NCBI RefSeq assembly: GCF_963678635.1
Contig: NW_026971479.1
Span: 62,001 to 126,000 of the forward strand
Length of the DNA: 64,000 nt
Source of the DNA: Symsagittifera roscoffensis
Taxonomy: Eukaryota > Xenacoelomorpha > Acoela > Convolutidae
Reading direction: 5' to 3'
Under the pieces are notes generated by a model, which was given only the letters and a program-made list of their open reading frames with translations, ran no database searches and was not told the DNA's origin. This document shows, piece after piece, positions 24,094 through 36,239 of this stretch (positions within the stretch are counted from its first letter, which is position 1; each line of letters opens with the position of its first letter). Both the position numbers and the translations under genes were made by a program.

Positions 24094-24333
24094 GGAAAAG
24101 GCGAAAAGCAATTTTTACTCTCGTATTTCTCTAGCGACCTTCCAGCAATTCTAATTGGAATCTTCTGAACTTGATTTCCGTATTTTCAGTTGTCGCGAGA
24201 AAACTTGAGCATGATAGGCCTCAAAACAAAATTAAAAAAAGAACAACTTTCATCCCCCAAAATCAAGAATAGACTTCTAACTCAAGGTCACTTTTACAAA
24301 CATGACCGACTATCTCATACTCCCCGGACTCAA
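24094..24333 (-). repeat. LTR-like segment of the left copy
   Basis: On the minus strand this reads AGTCGGTCATGT, then TGACCTTGAG, ATTTTGG, GCCT.TCATGCTCA, GTTTTCTCG and AACTGAAAA in the same order and spacing as plus-strand 42802-42950, at the start of the right copy. Sequence upstream of AGTCGGTCATG does not match. One site is at the 3' end of the left copy and the other at the 5' end of the right copy, as expected for LTRs of one family. A purine-rich stretch (GGGGAGTATGAGATAG) lies just before the shared start and could be the polypurine tract. Confidence 0.6.
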
Positions 24334-24539
24334 AATCGATGTCCTCGTCATGCGTCGTCGTCATTTCAGTGAGCCCTCCAGATTGATGAGTGTGTCCTCA
24401 AGATACAGCGGACATTGGTCATTCACAGAAGTTTGGAGCAGATTCAAATTTATCTACATCCCCTAATTTCATAGCCATTTAAAAATTGTCACATTATAGC
24501 TAAACAACAATCAAGATCTGCACCCAATCTTCATCTTGA

Positions 24540-24690
24540 ATTTCAGCTTATAAGCTATCCTTGAAAATTTCTTTTTGTTCTAACCAATCTGAAAATTGTC
24601 ATGCAGAATTTTTGGTTTCTGTGAATAAACTTAATATATTAATAACAATTATTTTTACGCTTAATTTTCTTTTTCCGTGCCCTCAAATCA
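24540..24690 (-). other. 3' untranslated segment shared by both giant copies
   Basis: The minus strand here matches 63885-64000 of the right copy: GAAAAAGAAA..TTAA, TTGTTATTAATAT, TCTGCATGACAATTTTC versus GCTGCATGACAATTTCC, and AAAAAGAAATTTT versus AAAAGAAATTTT. In the right copy the window ends inside this match. From the left copy, the right copy should continue about 200-250 bp beyond the window before its 3' LTR. Confidence 0.65.
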
Positions 24691-25770
24691 ATGCCCCCCT
24701 GTCCTTCGAGGTACTGAGTACAGGACGCAATCGACCCCGTGATTTTGCCTCATCAGTTTACTCTTCAACATCGGAACTGATCACGATCTACTCCCATGCA
24801 TTCAGCTGTTCATAGGGCTCGCACCCACTCCCTTAGCTCTTGCAATGGTCCTCGTTCGCTCTTGCAATTCAATTTGGATTCTCTGTGAACAAAGATGTCA
24901 GTGCTGCTCGAAAACCGTGAGAAGGCATCGTATGCGACCCCCAGGGACGTGCTTCACCTCCATGTGTACAGCGAACATTTTTGCACGCAGTCCTAAAACA
25001 AACTCAAGCCTCCCGCTCTATTCAATGGAAATGTAACGTATTCACTGTTGGTAACTTCGACTCCCCGATAATTCATTACATTCTCCTATCATAGCGCCAA
25101 TATCGCGCTTACTACGAAGAGGAGTGATTTTTTTGCTGATAGTCGGGTAACCCTATCGACTTAATTTCCTCGATATCCCATATCAAGCAGAGGTTTTGAT
25201 ACCGGACACGGGCATTCACCATGCCTCAAGTTGATGCTCCGGATGTTGCGTTCTCCAGAAAGTCTCGAGCAAAAGTTCAAACTAAAATCATCTTCACATC
25301 AATCTCGTCCACAATCTTGATCATTATTCGTCCGTCTTCGCGATCTCACTTTGTTTCTAACGTGAGATCGCGACCGATGTGAATGATGTGACATCAGCGC
25401 CAGGGCGCACACACTTCAGCACTGAGAAAGCGTTGTCGATCTGCAACCCTTTGACTAGAGGCTTCCACCCATCGCTATGTGTAACAGATAATGACTTCCA
25501 CACAGGTTCGCCATGACTGATCCCACCAAAGACTTTGCATTCAATGGTAGATCTTAGGCCCTCGCTCACGGCAAAACCCCATCTCTGCCTCAAGGCCGAT
25601 TTTCTATCCCCTGATATGCTTCTGGACCATCTGCAAACACTCCATGCCAGGATTCCACGCTCAAACACCGTCATCAGATGGTGCTCTGATTCTAACATCT
25701 CCAGTGGACTTCAGGACTACACGTCCCTCGAGAAGAATCCCAGTGCCCGTCGCTAGTTTTCCCCGTGATG
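24690..25770 (-). pseudogene. Accessory ORFs 10-11, left copy
   Basis: The minus strand matches right-copy 62385-63800. The best open part (25357-25698) contains MLESEHHLMT, IECKVFGGISHGEPVW and IDNAFSVLKCVRPGADV, matching RLESEHHLVT, LNAKSLVGSVMANLCG and IDKAFSVPKCVGLARM. The TGGGATATCGAGGAAAT..AAGTCG block at 25155-25175 matches TGGGATGTAGAAGAAAT..AGGTCG. The central part of ORF 11 is missing; sequence jumps from the ACATGGAGGTGAAGCACGT region to the C-terminal GATCAGTTCCGATG region. Frames are broken. Function unknown. Confidence 0.7.
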
Positions 25771-25899
25771 CGGGTGTAAACACTCATCCACTATTTGCAC
25801 TTCCTTCTGCTCATTCTGTGTAATATCATTAAACCAAATGGCAAATCCTTTCTTTGAAAAAAAATTGTATTCCGACGCAAGACCGTCCCGTCCCCAACC

Positions 25900-26650
25900 T
25901 CTGATCGCTTTTTATAGACAAACTAACTGGCTCAATCTTCTTTGATGATTTCGTTTCGACTTGCTCATGTCTACCTAAGACTCCTCTCGATGAGGCATGA
26001 TCAGCTTTGTTTCCATGTTAAAGTTCCCAAGATCCTCATCCTTTCCGGATGAAAGTCTCACTCGCCCCCGTGACTTCTCTTTTTGAAAACTAGTCCTTGG
26101 GGATATGGGCAGCACGATGGTCTCAGCAGCCTCCAAAAAAATTCCCATGCTCGTAGACAATATGTTGTCTTTTACTGCCAGCCTCAGCTCTACCTTCCCC
26201 TCAGAAACGCGACACACTCTGGCATCTTCTCAAGTAGCACAACTTGGCTCGGTTTTTTTCCCCCTCGGTCGAAACAATGTCCGAATATTTTTCTCTGTCA
26301 AGATTTTCAGCAGCTTCCGCAACTTCAAACTTCGAAAAGGCAGCTCCCGCTTCCGAATCCCAAAAAGTGTTGTATGCTATTCCTATCACGCCGGGACACA
26401 CACTGATTTTCACCTTGCTTCGTGGGTCTCCGTGTAGTCCTTCAGCTAAAACCAGGCTACTACACAATTCATGGCTCTCATCAGTTTTCTTGTTGGAGAA
26501 ACCTTCGGCCTCTCGTCAAGTTTTGCATGTTTTCTCCGTGTACTGGCCTCGAGCCCATCTCCCTTGTCAATCCCAGCACTCTGATACTCATTCAGGATGA
26601 CGGTCCGAGATTCTCTTCTCCAATGATTCAACTCTCGCCCGCACTTTGAT
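25900..26650 (-). pseudogene. Accessory ORF 9, left copy
   Basis: Minus-strand frames 26201-26467 and 25975-26217 match right-copy ORF 9. Examples are SVCPGVIGIAYNTFWDSEAG against YVSGVMGMAHNPFLDLEAG, and VELRLAVKDNILSTSMGIF against VELRMGNGNGTLTTNLGVV, followed by RVRLSSGKDEDLG against RVRLAPTEDEDLA. At least two frame changes separate the parts. Function unknown. Confidence 0.7.
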
Positions 26651-27075
26651 AGAATGCCTGGAGTAGTAATCGGATATCACCGACAAAATCCATCTCAAGA
26701 AAACAGTTGGCATTTTTTCCTCCTTGAAAAAAACCATGAATTGTCTCGAGCAATATGCTTTGTCAGTATTCGATACACGTGCAGGGACTTTGCCGCCCAG
26801 TTTGAGCTTATCTTTTGAAGTCAGTGTTTCTAGCGCCACTCCCTGCCACACTCCACGTAAAACACTCATTGCCCCCGCCGTCCCTAACAAAAGAATACGC
26901 CCATCAACGGTAGTTGCCGGTGAAAGTGCCCCTCATTTTTGTTCTCAAAAATACCCCCAGCAACAGTTTCTCTCCCAGCTGACTCCTCAATTCAAGCTTT
27001 TTTCACTTCTGTCCTGTGTTGGGTAGCCCAATTGCTGCACTTTCTGGATACCCCCCCGATCAAGTTTCTTCAGAC

Positions 27076-27114
<39 letters not shown>

Positions 27115-27300
27115 TTTTGTAGTTTCCAGAGCTATCCACCAGGGGCGAGCAGTATTTTCTCATCGGTCCACTTTTAAGGGGTCACTCGCTAATTGCTTTC
27201 CAATTCCCCTGGTATCGACTCGAGATCCATTCTTAAACCGATTTTCCACTTCCCACTTTTGTCCACTGATGGTTTTCTCTCCTCGCATTCGTCTTCTGGG
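26640..27300 (-). pseudogene. Accessory ORF 8, left copy, with GA/TC microsatellite
   Basis: The minus strand matches right-copy 60850-61600, including the words ENTARPWW against RNTARPWW, SRTVILNEYQSAG against VSTVILNVYQSPE, and a TSKDKLKLGGK-type block against TSYDKLKLGGK. A (TC)n run (about 27079-27109) interrupts the frame where the right copy has LQELEDCLKKL. The frame is broken by stops. Function unknown. Confidence 0.68.
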
Positions 27301-27539
27301 GTGTGAAGTCTTTTTTCAGTTTCTCAAAGTTGTGGGCGGCTTCCATCTCGATCAAAAACCTCAGCCAACTTTCGGGTCACCGTGCCTGATTTTTGTAGGC
27401 TGTCGTTTTTCCATCTTGCCAGAACAAATGAAGCCGTCTCTTTCAAATTCTTCTCTGAGACCGCCTCTGCCGAAGAACTCGACCTCACTTCTTTACTCGG
27501 GGGAATTGTCACAATCATCACAGAATCCACTTCTTTAAT

Positions 27540-30500
27540 CAGGTCCCCTTCATTTGACTCCTGCCTCCCCTGTTTGCTGACCTCAGGAATATAAAAATCC
27601 TTAATCGTAATATTAGTTATACTTTTATCATCATATTCAGTCCTAGTTTTTTTATCCTCTGTTTTCTCACTCAGAGTAGAGCTATCATCACATGATTTAG
27701 CTTCGCCACTCTTCTTCTACCTTCCGCTTCCTTTTCCTCGACCTCACTCCGTTACTCCGGGGCGTTGTCACAATCAGCACAAAATCCATTTCTTTATCCA
27801 GGTCCCTTTCATCTGACTCCTGCCTCCCCTGCTCGCTGACCTTAGGAATATAAGTATCCTGAAACATAAAATGAGTTATACTTTTTTCATCAATTTCAGT
27901 CCCAGTTTTTTTAACTTCAGTTTTCTCACTCAGAGTAGAGCTATCATCACAATATTTAGCCTCGGCACTCCTCATCTACCTCCCGCTTCCTTTTCCTCGA
28001 CCTCACTCCTTTACTCCGGGGCGTTGTCCTAATGATCACAGAGTCCACTTCTTTATCCTGGTCACCTTCGTCTGACTCATGCCTCCTTTTATCGCTGACC
28101 TTCGGAATATAAATAGCCTTAATCATAATATTAGTTATACGTTTATAATCAATTTAAATCCTAGTTTTTACCTTCAGTTTTTTTCACTCAGAGTAGAGCT
28201 ATCATCACAATAATTAGCCTCGGCACTCGTTTTCTACCTCCCGCTTCCATTTCCTCGACCTCGCTACTTTACTCCGGGACGTTGTCACAATCATCGCAGA
28301 ATCTATTTCTTTATCCAGGTCACCGTCATCTGACTCCTGCCTCCTCTGTTCGCTGACCTTAGGAATATAAATATCCTTAATAATAATATTTGTTATACTT
28401 TTATAATCCATTTCAGTCCTAATTTTTTTATTCTCAATTTTCTCACTCAGAGTAGAGTTATCATCACATGATTTGCCTCAGCACTTTTCTCCTACCTCAC
28501 GCTTCCTTTTCCTCGACCTCACTCCTTTACTCCGGGGCGTTGTCACAATCATCACAGAATCCATTTCTTTATCCAGGTCCCCTTCATCTGACTCCTGCCT
28601 CCCCTGTTCGCTGACCTTAATAATATAAGTATCCTGAAACATAATATTATTTATAAGTTTTTCATCAATTTCAGTTCTAGTTTTTTTATCTTCAGTTTTC
28701 TCACTCAGAGTAGAGCTATCATCACATTATTTAGCCTCGGCACTCCTCTTCAACCTCCCGCTTCCATTTCCTTGACCTCACTCCTTTACTCCGGGGCGTT
28801 GTCACAATCATCACAGAATCCACTTCTTTATCCAGGTCACCGTCATCTGACTCCTGCCTCCTCTGTTTGCTGACCTTCGGAATATAAAAATCCTTAATAA
28901 TTATATTAGTTATACTTCTATAATCAATTTCAGTCCTAGTTTTTTTATTCTCAGTTTTCTCACTCAGAGAAGAGGTATCATCACATAATTTGCCTCAGCA
29001 CTCTACTCCTACCTCCCGTTTCCCTTTCCTCGACTTCACTCCTTTACTCCGGGGCGTTGTCACAATCATCACCGAATCCATTTCTTCATCCAGGTTCCCT
29101 TCGTCTGACGCCTGCCTCCCCTGTTCGCTGACCTTAGGAATATAAGTATCCTGAAACATAAAATTAGTTATACTTTTTTCAAAAATTTCAGTCCTAATTT
29201 TTTTTATCTTCAGTTTTCTCACTCAGAGTAGAGCTATCATCACAATAATTAGCCTCGGCACTCGTCTTCTACCTCCCGCTTCCATTTCCTCGACCTCATT
29301 CATTTACTCCGGGGCGTTTTCATTATCATAACAGAATCCACTTCTTTATCCAGGTCACCTTCATCTGACTCCTGCCTCTTCTGTTCGCTGACCTTCGGAA
29401 TATAAATATCCTTAATAATAATATTAGTTATACTTTTATAATCAATTTCAGTCCTAGTTTTTTTATTCTCAGTTTTCTCACTCAGAGTAGAGTTACCATC
29501 ACATGATTTGCCTCAGCACTCGTTTTCTACCTCCCGCTTCCATTTCCTCGACCTCATTCCTTTACTCCGGGGCGTTGTCATTATCATAACAGAATCCACT
29601 TCTTTATCCAGGTCACCTTCATCTGACTCCTGCCTCTTCTGTTCGCTGACCTTCGGAACATAAATATCCTTAATAATAATATTAGTTATACTTTTATAAT
29701 CAATTTCAGTCCTAGTTTTTTTATTCTCAGTTTTCTCACTCAGAGTAGAGTTACCATCACATGATTTACCTCAGCACTCTTCTCCTACCTCCCGCTTCTT
29801 TTTCCTCGACCTGACTCCTTTACTCCGGGGCGTTGTCACAATCAACACAGAATCCATTTCTTTATCCAGGTTCCCTTCATCTGACACCTGCCTCCCCTGT
29901 TCGCTGACCTTAGGAATGTAAGTATCCTGAAACATAATATTAGGTTTTTCAACAATTTCAGTCCTAGTTTTTTTATCTTCAGTTTTCTCACTCAGAGTAG
30001 AGCTATCATCACAATATTTAGCCTCGCCACTCTTCTCCTACCTCCCGCTTCCATTTACTCGACCTCACTACTTTACTCCCGGGCGTTGTCACAATCATCA
30101 CAGAATCCACCTCTTTTTCCAGGTCAACTTCATCTGACTCCTGCCTCCTCTGTTCGCTGGCCTTATGAATGTAATTATCCTTAATCATAAAGTTAATTAT
30201 ATATTTAAAATCAATTTAAATCCTAGTTTTTATCCTCAGTTTTCCCACTCAGAGTAGAGCTATCATCACATGATTTAGCCTCGGCAGTTTTCTTCTATCT
30301 CCCGCTTCATTTTCCTCGACCTCACTTCTTTTTTCCGGGGCATTGTCACAATCATCACAGAATCTACTTATTTATCCAGGTCCCCTTCATCTGACTCCTG
30401 CCTCCCCTGCTCGCTGACCTTAGGAATATAAGTGTCCTGAAACATAAAATGAGTTATACTTTTTTCATCAATTTCAGTCCCAGTTTTTTTATCTTCAGTT

Positions 30501-33500
30501 TTCTCACTCAGAGTAGAGCTATCATCACAATATTTAGCCTCGGCACTCCTCATCTACCTCCCGCTTCCTTTTCCTCGACCTCACTCCTTTACTCCGGGGC
30601 GTTGTCACAATGATCACAGAATCCACTTCTTTATCCTGGTCACCTTCGTCTGACTCCTGCCTCCTCTGATCGCTGACCTTCGGAATATAAATAGCCTTAA
30701 TCATAATATTAGTTATACGTTTACAATCAATTTAAATCCTAGTTTTTACCTTCAGTTTTCTCACTCAGAGTAGAGCTATCATCACAATAATTAGCCTCGG
30801 CACTCGTTTTCTACCTCCCGCTTCCATTTCCTCGACCTCACTCCTTTACTCCGGGGCGTTGTCACAATCATCACAGAATCCATTTATTTATCCAGGTCCC
30901 CTTCATCTGACTCCTGCCTCCCCTGTTCGCTGACCTTAATAATATAAGTATCCTGAAACATAATACTATTTATAATTTTTTCATCAATTTCAGTAGTAGT
31001 TATTTTATCTTCAGTTTTCTCACTCAGAGTAGAGCTATTATCACAATAATTAGCCTCGGCACTCGTCTTCTACCTCCCACTTCCATTTCCTCGACCTCAT
31101 TCCTTTACTCCGGGGCGTTGTCATTATCATAACAGAATCCACTTCTTTATCCAGGTCACCTTCATCTGACTCCTGCCTCTTCTGTTCGCTGACCTTCGGA
31201 ATATAAATATCCTTAATAATAATATTAGTTATACTTTTATAATCAATTTCAGTCCTAGTTTTTTTATTCTCAGTTTTCTCACTCAGAGTAGAGTTACCAT
31301 CACATGATTTGCCTCAACACTCTTCTCCTACCTCCCACTTCCTTTTCCTCGTCCTCACTCCTTTACTCCGGGGCGTTGTCACAATCAACACAGAATCCAT
31401 TTCTTTATCCAGGTCACCTTCATCTGACTCCTGCCTCCTATGTTCGCTGGCCTTATGAATGAAATTATCCTTAATCATAACGTTAATTATACATTTAAAA
31501 TCAATTTAAATCCTAGTTTTTATCCTCAGGTTTCTCACTCAGAGTAGAGCTATCATCACATGATTTAGCCTCGGCACTTTTCTTCTATCTCCCGCTTCCT
31601 TTTCCTCGACCTCACTTCTTTTTTCCGGGGCGTTGTCACAATCATCACAGAATCTACTTATTTATCCAGGTCCCCTTCATCTGACTCCTGCCTCCCCTGC
31701 TCGCTGACCTTAGGAATGTAAGTATCCTGAAACATAATATTAGGTATACTTTTTTCAACAATTTCAGTCCTAGTTTTTTTATCTTCAGTTTTCTCACTCA
31801 GAGTAGAGCTATCATCACAATATTTAGCCTCGGCACTCTTCTCCTACCACCCGCTTCCATTTACTCGACCTCACTCCTTTACTCCGGGGCGTTGTCACAA
31901 TCATCACAGAATCCACTTCTTTTTCCAGGTCGCCTTCATCTGACTCCTGCCTCCTCTGTTCGCTGGCCTTATGAATGAAATTATCCTTAATCATAACGTT
32001 AATTATACATTTAAAATCAATTTAAATCCTAGTTTTTATCCTCAGTTTTCTCACTCAGAGTAGAGCTATCATCACATGATTTAGCCTCGGCACTTTTCTT
32101 CTATCTCCCGCTTCCTTTTCCTCGACCTCACTTCTTTTTTCCGGGGCGTTGTCACAATCATCACAGAATCTACTTATTTATCCAGGTCCCCTTCATCTGA
32201 CTCCTGCCTCCCCTGCTCGCTGACCTTAGGAATATAAGTGTCCTGAAACATAAAATGAGTTATACTTTTTTCATCAATTTCAGTCCCAGTTTTTTTATCT
32301 TCAGCTTTCTCACTCAGAGTAGAGCTATCATCACAATATTTAGCCTCGGCACTCCTCATCTACCTCACGCTTCCTTTTCCTCGACCTCACTCCTTTACTC
32401 CGGGGCGTTGTCACAATGATCACAGAATCCACTTCTTTATCCTGGTCACCTTCGTCTGACTCCTGCCTCCTCTGATCGCTGACCTTCGGAATATAAATAG
32501 CCTTAATCATAATATTAGTTATACGTTTATAATCAATTTAAATCCTAGTTTTACCTTCAGTTTTCTCACTCAGAGTAGAGCTATCATCACAATAATTAGC
32601 CTCGGCACTCGTTGTCTACCTCCCGCTTCCATTTCCTCGACCTCACTCCTTTACTCCGGGGCGTTGTCACAATCATCGCAGAATCCATTTCGTTATCCAG
32701 GTCACCGTCATCTGACTCCTGCCTCCTCTGTTCGCTGACCTTAGGAATATAAATATCCTTAATAATAATATTTGTTATACTTTTATAATCCATTTCAGTC
32801 CTAATTTTTTTATTCTCAATTTTCTCACTCAGAGTAGAGTTATCATCACATGATTTTGCCTCAGCACTTTTCTCCTACCTCCCGCTTCCTTTTCCTCGAC
32901 CTCACTCCTTTACTCCGGGGCGTTGTCACAATCATCACAGAATCCATTTCTTTATCCAGGTCCCCTTCATCTGACTCCTGCCTCCCCTGTTCGCTGACCT
33001 TAATAATATAAGTATCCTGAAACATAATCTTATTTTTAATTTTTTCATCAATTTCAGTACTAGTTTTTTTATCTTCAGTTTTCTCACTCAGAGTAGAGCT
33101 ATTATCACATTTTTTAGCCTCGGCACTCCTCTTCAACCTCCCACTTCCATTTCCTTGACCTCACTTCTTTACTCCGGGGCGTTGTCACAATCATCACAGA
33201 ATCCACTTCTTTATCCAGGTCACCGTCATCTGACTCCTGCCTCCTCTGTTCGCTGACCTTCGGAATATAAAAAACCATAATAATAATATTAGTTATACTT
33301 CTATAATCAATTTCAGTCCATGTTTTTTTATTCTCAGTTTTCTCACTCAGAGTAGAGTTATCATCACATAATTTGCCTCAGCACTCTAATCCTACCTCCC
33401 GCTTCCCTTTCCTCGACCTCACTCCTTTACTCCGGGGCGTTGTCACAATCATCACCGAATCCATTTCTTCATCCAGGTTCCCTTCATCTGACGCCTGCCT

Positions 33501-34600
33501 CCCCTGTTCGCTGACCTTAGGAATATAAGTATCCTGAAACATAAAATTAGTTATACTTTTTTCAACAATTTCAGTCTTAGTTTTTTTATCTTCAGTTTTC
33601 TCACTCAGAGTAGAGCTATCATCACAATATTTAGCCTCGGCCTTCCTCTTCTACCTCCGCTTCCATTTCCTCGACCTCACTCCTTTACTCCGGGGCGTTG
33701 TCAAAATCATCACAGAATCCACTACTTTATCCAGGTCACCTTCATCTGACTCCTGCCTCATCTGTTCGCTGACCTTAGGAATATAAATATCCTTAATAAT
33801 AATATTAGTTATACTTCTATAATCAATTTCAGTCCTAGTTTTTTATTCTCAGTTTTCTCACTCAGAGTAGAGTTATCATCACATATTTTGCCTCAGCACT
33901 CTTCTCCTACCTCCCGCTTCCCTTTCCTCGACCTCACTCCTTTACTCCGGGGCGTTGTCACAATCATCACCGAATCCATTTCTTCATCCAGGTTCCCTTC
34001 ATCTGACGCCTGCCTCCCCTGTTCGCTGACCTTAGGAATATAAGTATCCTGAAACATAAAATTAGTTATACTTTTTTCAACAATTTCAGTCCTAGTTTTT
34101 TTATCTTCAGTTTTCTCACTCAGAGTAGAGCTATCATCACAATAATTAGCCTCGGCACTCGTCTTCTACCTCCCGCTTCCATTCCTCGACCTCATTCCTT
34201 TACTCCGGGGCGTTGTCATTATCATAACAGAATCCACTTCTTTATCCAGGTCACCTTCATCTGACTCCTGCCTCTTCTGTTCGCTGTCCTTCCGAATATG
34301 AATATCCTTAATAATAATATTAGTTATACTTTTATAATCAATTTCAGTCCTAGTTTTTTTATTCTCAGTTTTCTCACTCAGAGTAGAGTTACCATCACAT
34401 GATTTTGCCTCAGCACTCTTCTCCTGCCTCCCGCTTCCTTTTCCTCGACTTCACTCCTTTACTGCGGGGCATTGTCCTAGTCATCACAGAATCCACTTCT
34501 TTATCCAAGTCTCTTCCATCTGACTCCTGTCTCCCCCGTTCGCCAACCTTAGGAATAACAATAGGAAGTTTTTAATCTCAGTTGTTTTTTGCACAGAGTA
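27540..34600 (-). repeat. ~27 tandem units of ~258 bp inside the accessory ORF 7 tail
   Basis: The anchor CTCACTCAGAGTAGAG (plus strand) recurs 27 times from 27666 to 34373, plus a diverged copy near 34590, at spacings of 252-259 bp, most often 258 or 259. Read on the minus strand, a unit encodes about 86 hydrophilic residues: DDSSTLSEKTEDK, then a TYIPKVSEQGRQES block, an acidic block, VMIVTTPRSKGVR and a basic RSRKRKR patch. Two unit types mostly alternate (FQDTYIP and IKDIYIP forms). The right copy has only one partial, diverged unit here (KDSSTPKQKTDDK...GGRQEL). Since 259 is not a multiple of three, the array is not one long ORF. Confidence 0.93.
27697..27975 (-). CDS. Example unit ORF of the tandem array (92 aa)
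   Basis: The most complete single-unit ORF starts with a true ATG and is 92 codons long, slightly longer than the repeat period, so it runs into the neighbouring unit. It begins MRSAEAKYCDDSS, is Glu/Asp/Ser/Lys-rich, and ends with a lysine/arginine cluster (RSRKRKRK) that resembles a nuclear localisation signal. It has no cysteine framework, signal peptide or membrane segment. Similar ORFs are at 32861-33136, 30368-30553, 32174-32359, 28995-29222 and 32596-32793. Whether any unit is translated cannot be told from sequence. Confidence 0.3.
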   Translation of the reverse strand: MRSAEAKYCDDSSTLSEKTEVKKTGTEIDEKSITHFMFQDTYIPKVSEQGRQESDERDLDKEMDFVLIVTTPRSNGVRSRKRKRKVEEEWRS

Positions 34601-35140
34601 GAGCTATCTTTAGTGATTTAGCCTGGGCACTCTGCTTCTTTTCCCTCAAGCGAATCATCATGCCGAGCAGCTCCTCTCTCGCCTTTTCATGCAGCCCTGT
34701 GGCCATCAGGACAGGTTTACAATTCCTACTACGGTTTTTCACGGCTCTTTTTTTGAATTGCTCCAATGTATTTTTCCGTTACACCTTTTGATTGAACTCG
34801 CGCAAGAAATCCCGCCACTCTTTTTGATTCAACTTACTCAAGAACATCCACTTATTTCCTTCGAAGGTGTTCTTTTGCCTCACCACATCAGTCAAGAGTA
34901 CCATGCCCACGCTAGAGAGCTCGATCGCCAGTGACAACTCCAGATTCTTCCTGGGAGATCCCAAGAGTGGTGTGGCCGTGTCCAAACAAATATCACCGCT
35001 CAAGTCTTGCAGCAGCTCGCGTGTAGTACCCGGACTATAATTCCCGGTCGCCCCCTCCTAGTTGAGTGCAGCCCCCAACTCCATCTCTTCTTCAGATTCG
35101 CAGAGGTTTTCATCCATACACACACACTCTCTCTCTCTCT
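34560..35140 (-). pseudogene. Accessory ORF 7, left copy (pre-array part)
   Basis: Minus frames 34779-35003 and 34578-34766 match right-copy ORF 7: GSPRKNLELSLAIE against SSPRKNLELPLTSE, NTFEGNKWMFLSKL against TTFEGNRDAFLGTL, and LMATGLHEKAREELLGMM against LVGTGLEEKAREELLSKM. The N-terminal ENLCESEEEMELG matches ETLSEAGEDMEVG. A (CT)n run near 35129 lies at the junction with ORF 6. The ORF then runs into the tandem array. Function unknown; the acidic, Lys-rich tail suggests a disordered region. Confidence 0.72.
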
Positions 35141-35149
35141 CTCCTGTTA

Positions 35150-35540
35150 CAGATTGGTTACTTTCCAATGCGTCTTTGAATGTGCTCTCCATGGGAAGGC
35201 TCATCTTGCATCCAAGAGTGTCGACTGACAGATGTGAAGGCATCGCCGGATCCACTGCTTCATACACAGCCAGGGATTCATACAGGGCTCCCGCTGCGTC
35301 CAGCTTCCATTCCTCGTGATGCAATTCTACCTCCTCAATTCCATAATGTTCCAAATGTTTCCTCGAACTGAACTACAATTCATCCTTCAGAGCTAGATGA
35401 CCATCTTCCATGATATTTCTTCCGATATCGTATATCGGCTCCTTATTCTCAAATCCAGCACTTTAGTCATTTCCCGAACTTCATATTTGGGAGGCAATGA
35501 ACCCAGAATCTTTTGACTTGAGTGATTCATTAATTTATTT
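35150..35540 (-). pseudogene. Accessory ORF 6, left copy
   Basis: Minus frame 35058-35354 matches right-copy ORF 6: YGIEEVELHHEEWKLDAAGA against YGLEQVERNQEGKKLDAAGP, and LSVDTLG against LSVDTPG. Upstream DNA (about 35390-35470) matches the ILEDGHLALKD-type segment. The frame is broken. Function unknown. Confidence 0.68.
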
Positions 35541-36090
35541 TTGTTTTACACGTATGGAATTACACTGCCGCCGAATGCCCGATGAACAGGGAGCTTAGTG
35601 TAAATGATTCTGTTGTTTCTCCACAGCCTTTAAAGCATGTACCGACGGGACCACCATTGGGTTATTCATTCATAATATCATTCGGCTGACTTCCGGGAAT
35701 TATGGATGATAACAGATAGCACGTCCCGCTCAAGGATTGTCTCAAGTTTTTTTCGCAAACTCAAAGCTCTTCGAAAATGATGGAATTCTCAAGACTTATC
35801 TGGTGATTTTCGCTACAGGATTCAGGTTCCAGAATAATTGAAGATTTCTCTAGCGTTCTTCATTGCAGCTGGACTCTGAAGTTGAGCACTGTCAGCTCTG
35901 CGTCCTTCACTTTTCCAAAAAGAGCGGTTTCACTCGTCCAGGCCCTGAAGTTTTCTTGTTTACACCAGTTCAACGCCCAACCATCCAAGATGTTGATCAA
36001 GCTCACGTACACGACATAATGTTGGTATGCGGTCACGAGTGGATCCGGGAAGGCATATGTCACGGCAAGTCCGTAGATACAAATGGCTAC
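35540..36090 (-). pseudogene. Accessory ORF 5, left copy
   Basis: Minus frame 35860-36063 matches right-copy ORF 5: YAFPDPLVTAYQHYV against FAFPDPLVEAYRHSV, and SLINILDGWALNW then ALFGKVKDAEL against SLISILDGTTLNW then VLFGKVKDPEL. Downstream DNA keeps the order FWNLNP... and LRIPSF-type words in changing frames, with a deletion in the middle. Function unknown. Confidence 0.7.
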
Positions 36091-36239
36091 CTCACTAGCC
36101 CTCTGATCATTCCTCGAAGGTCAAAACGCATTGCCAATCATAGGTCAGTCAGAAGAGGTATGCCTCCATTCACCTCTCTCATCTCTTCTCTGTTCTCCTC
36201 TCCTGTCAAGTGTCATCTCAGTATCAAGAAAAACGCCAC

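Noticed and set aside
23076-24168. Met/Leu-, Ile/Asn- and Ser/Thr-rich frames in the CATCATCAA array
   Set aside because: Pure consequences of the 12-bp repeat; one also runs through the N gap.
27540-34600. CRISPR-like array
   Set aside because: Units are ~258 bp and repeat over their whole length; there are no short repeats separated by unique spacers, and the setting is eukaryotic.
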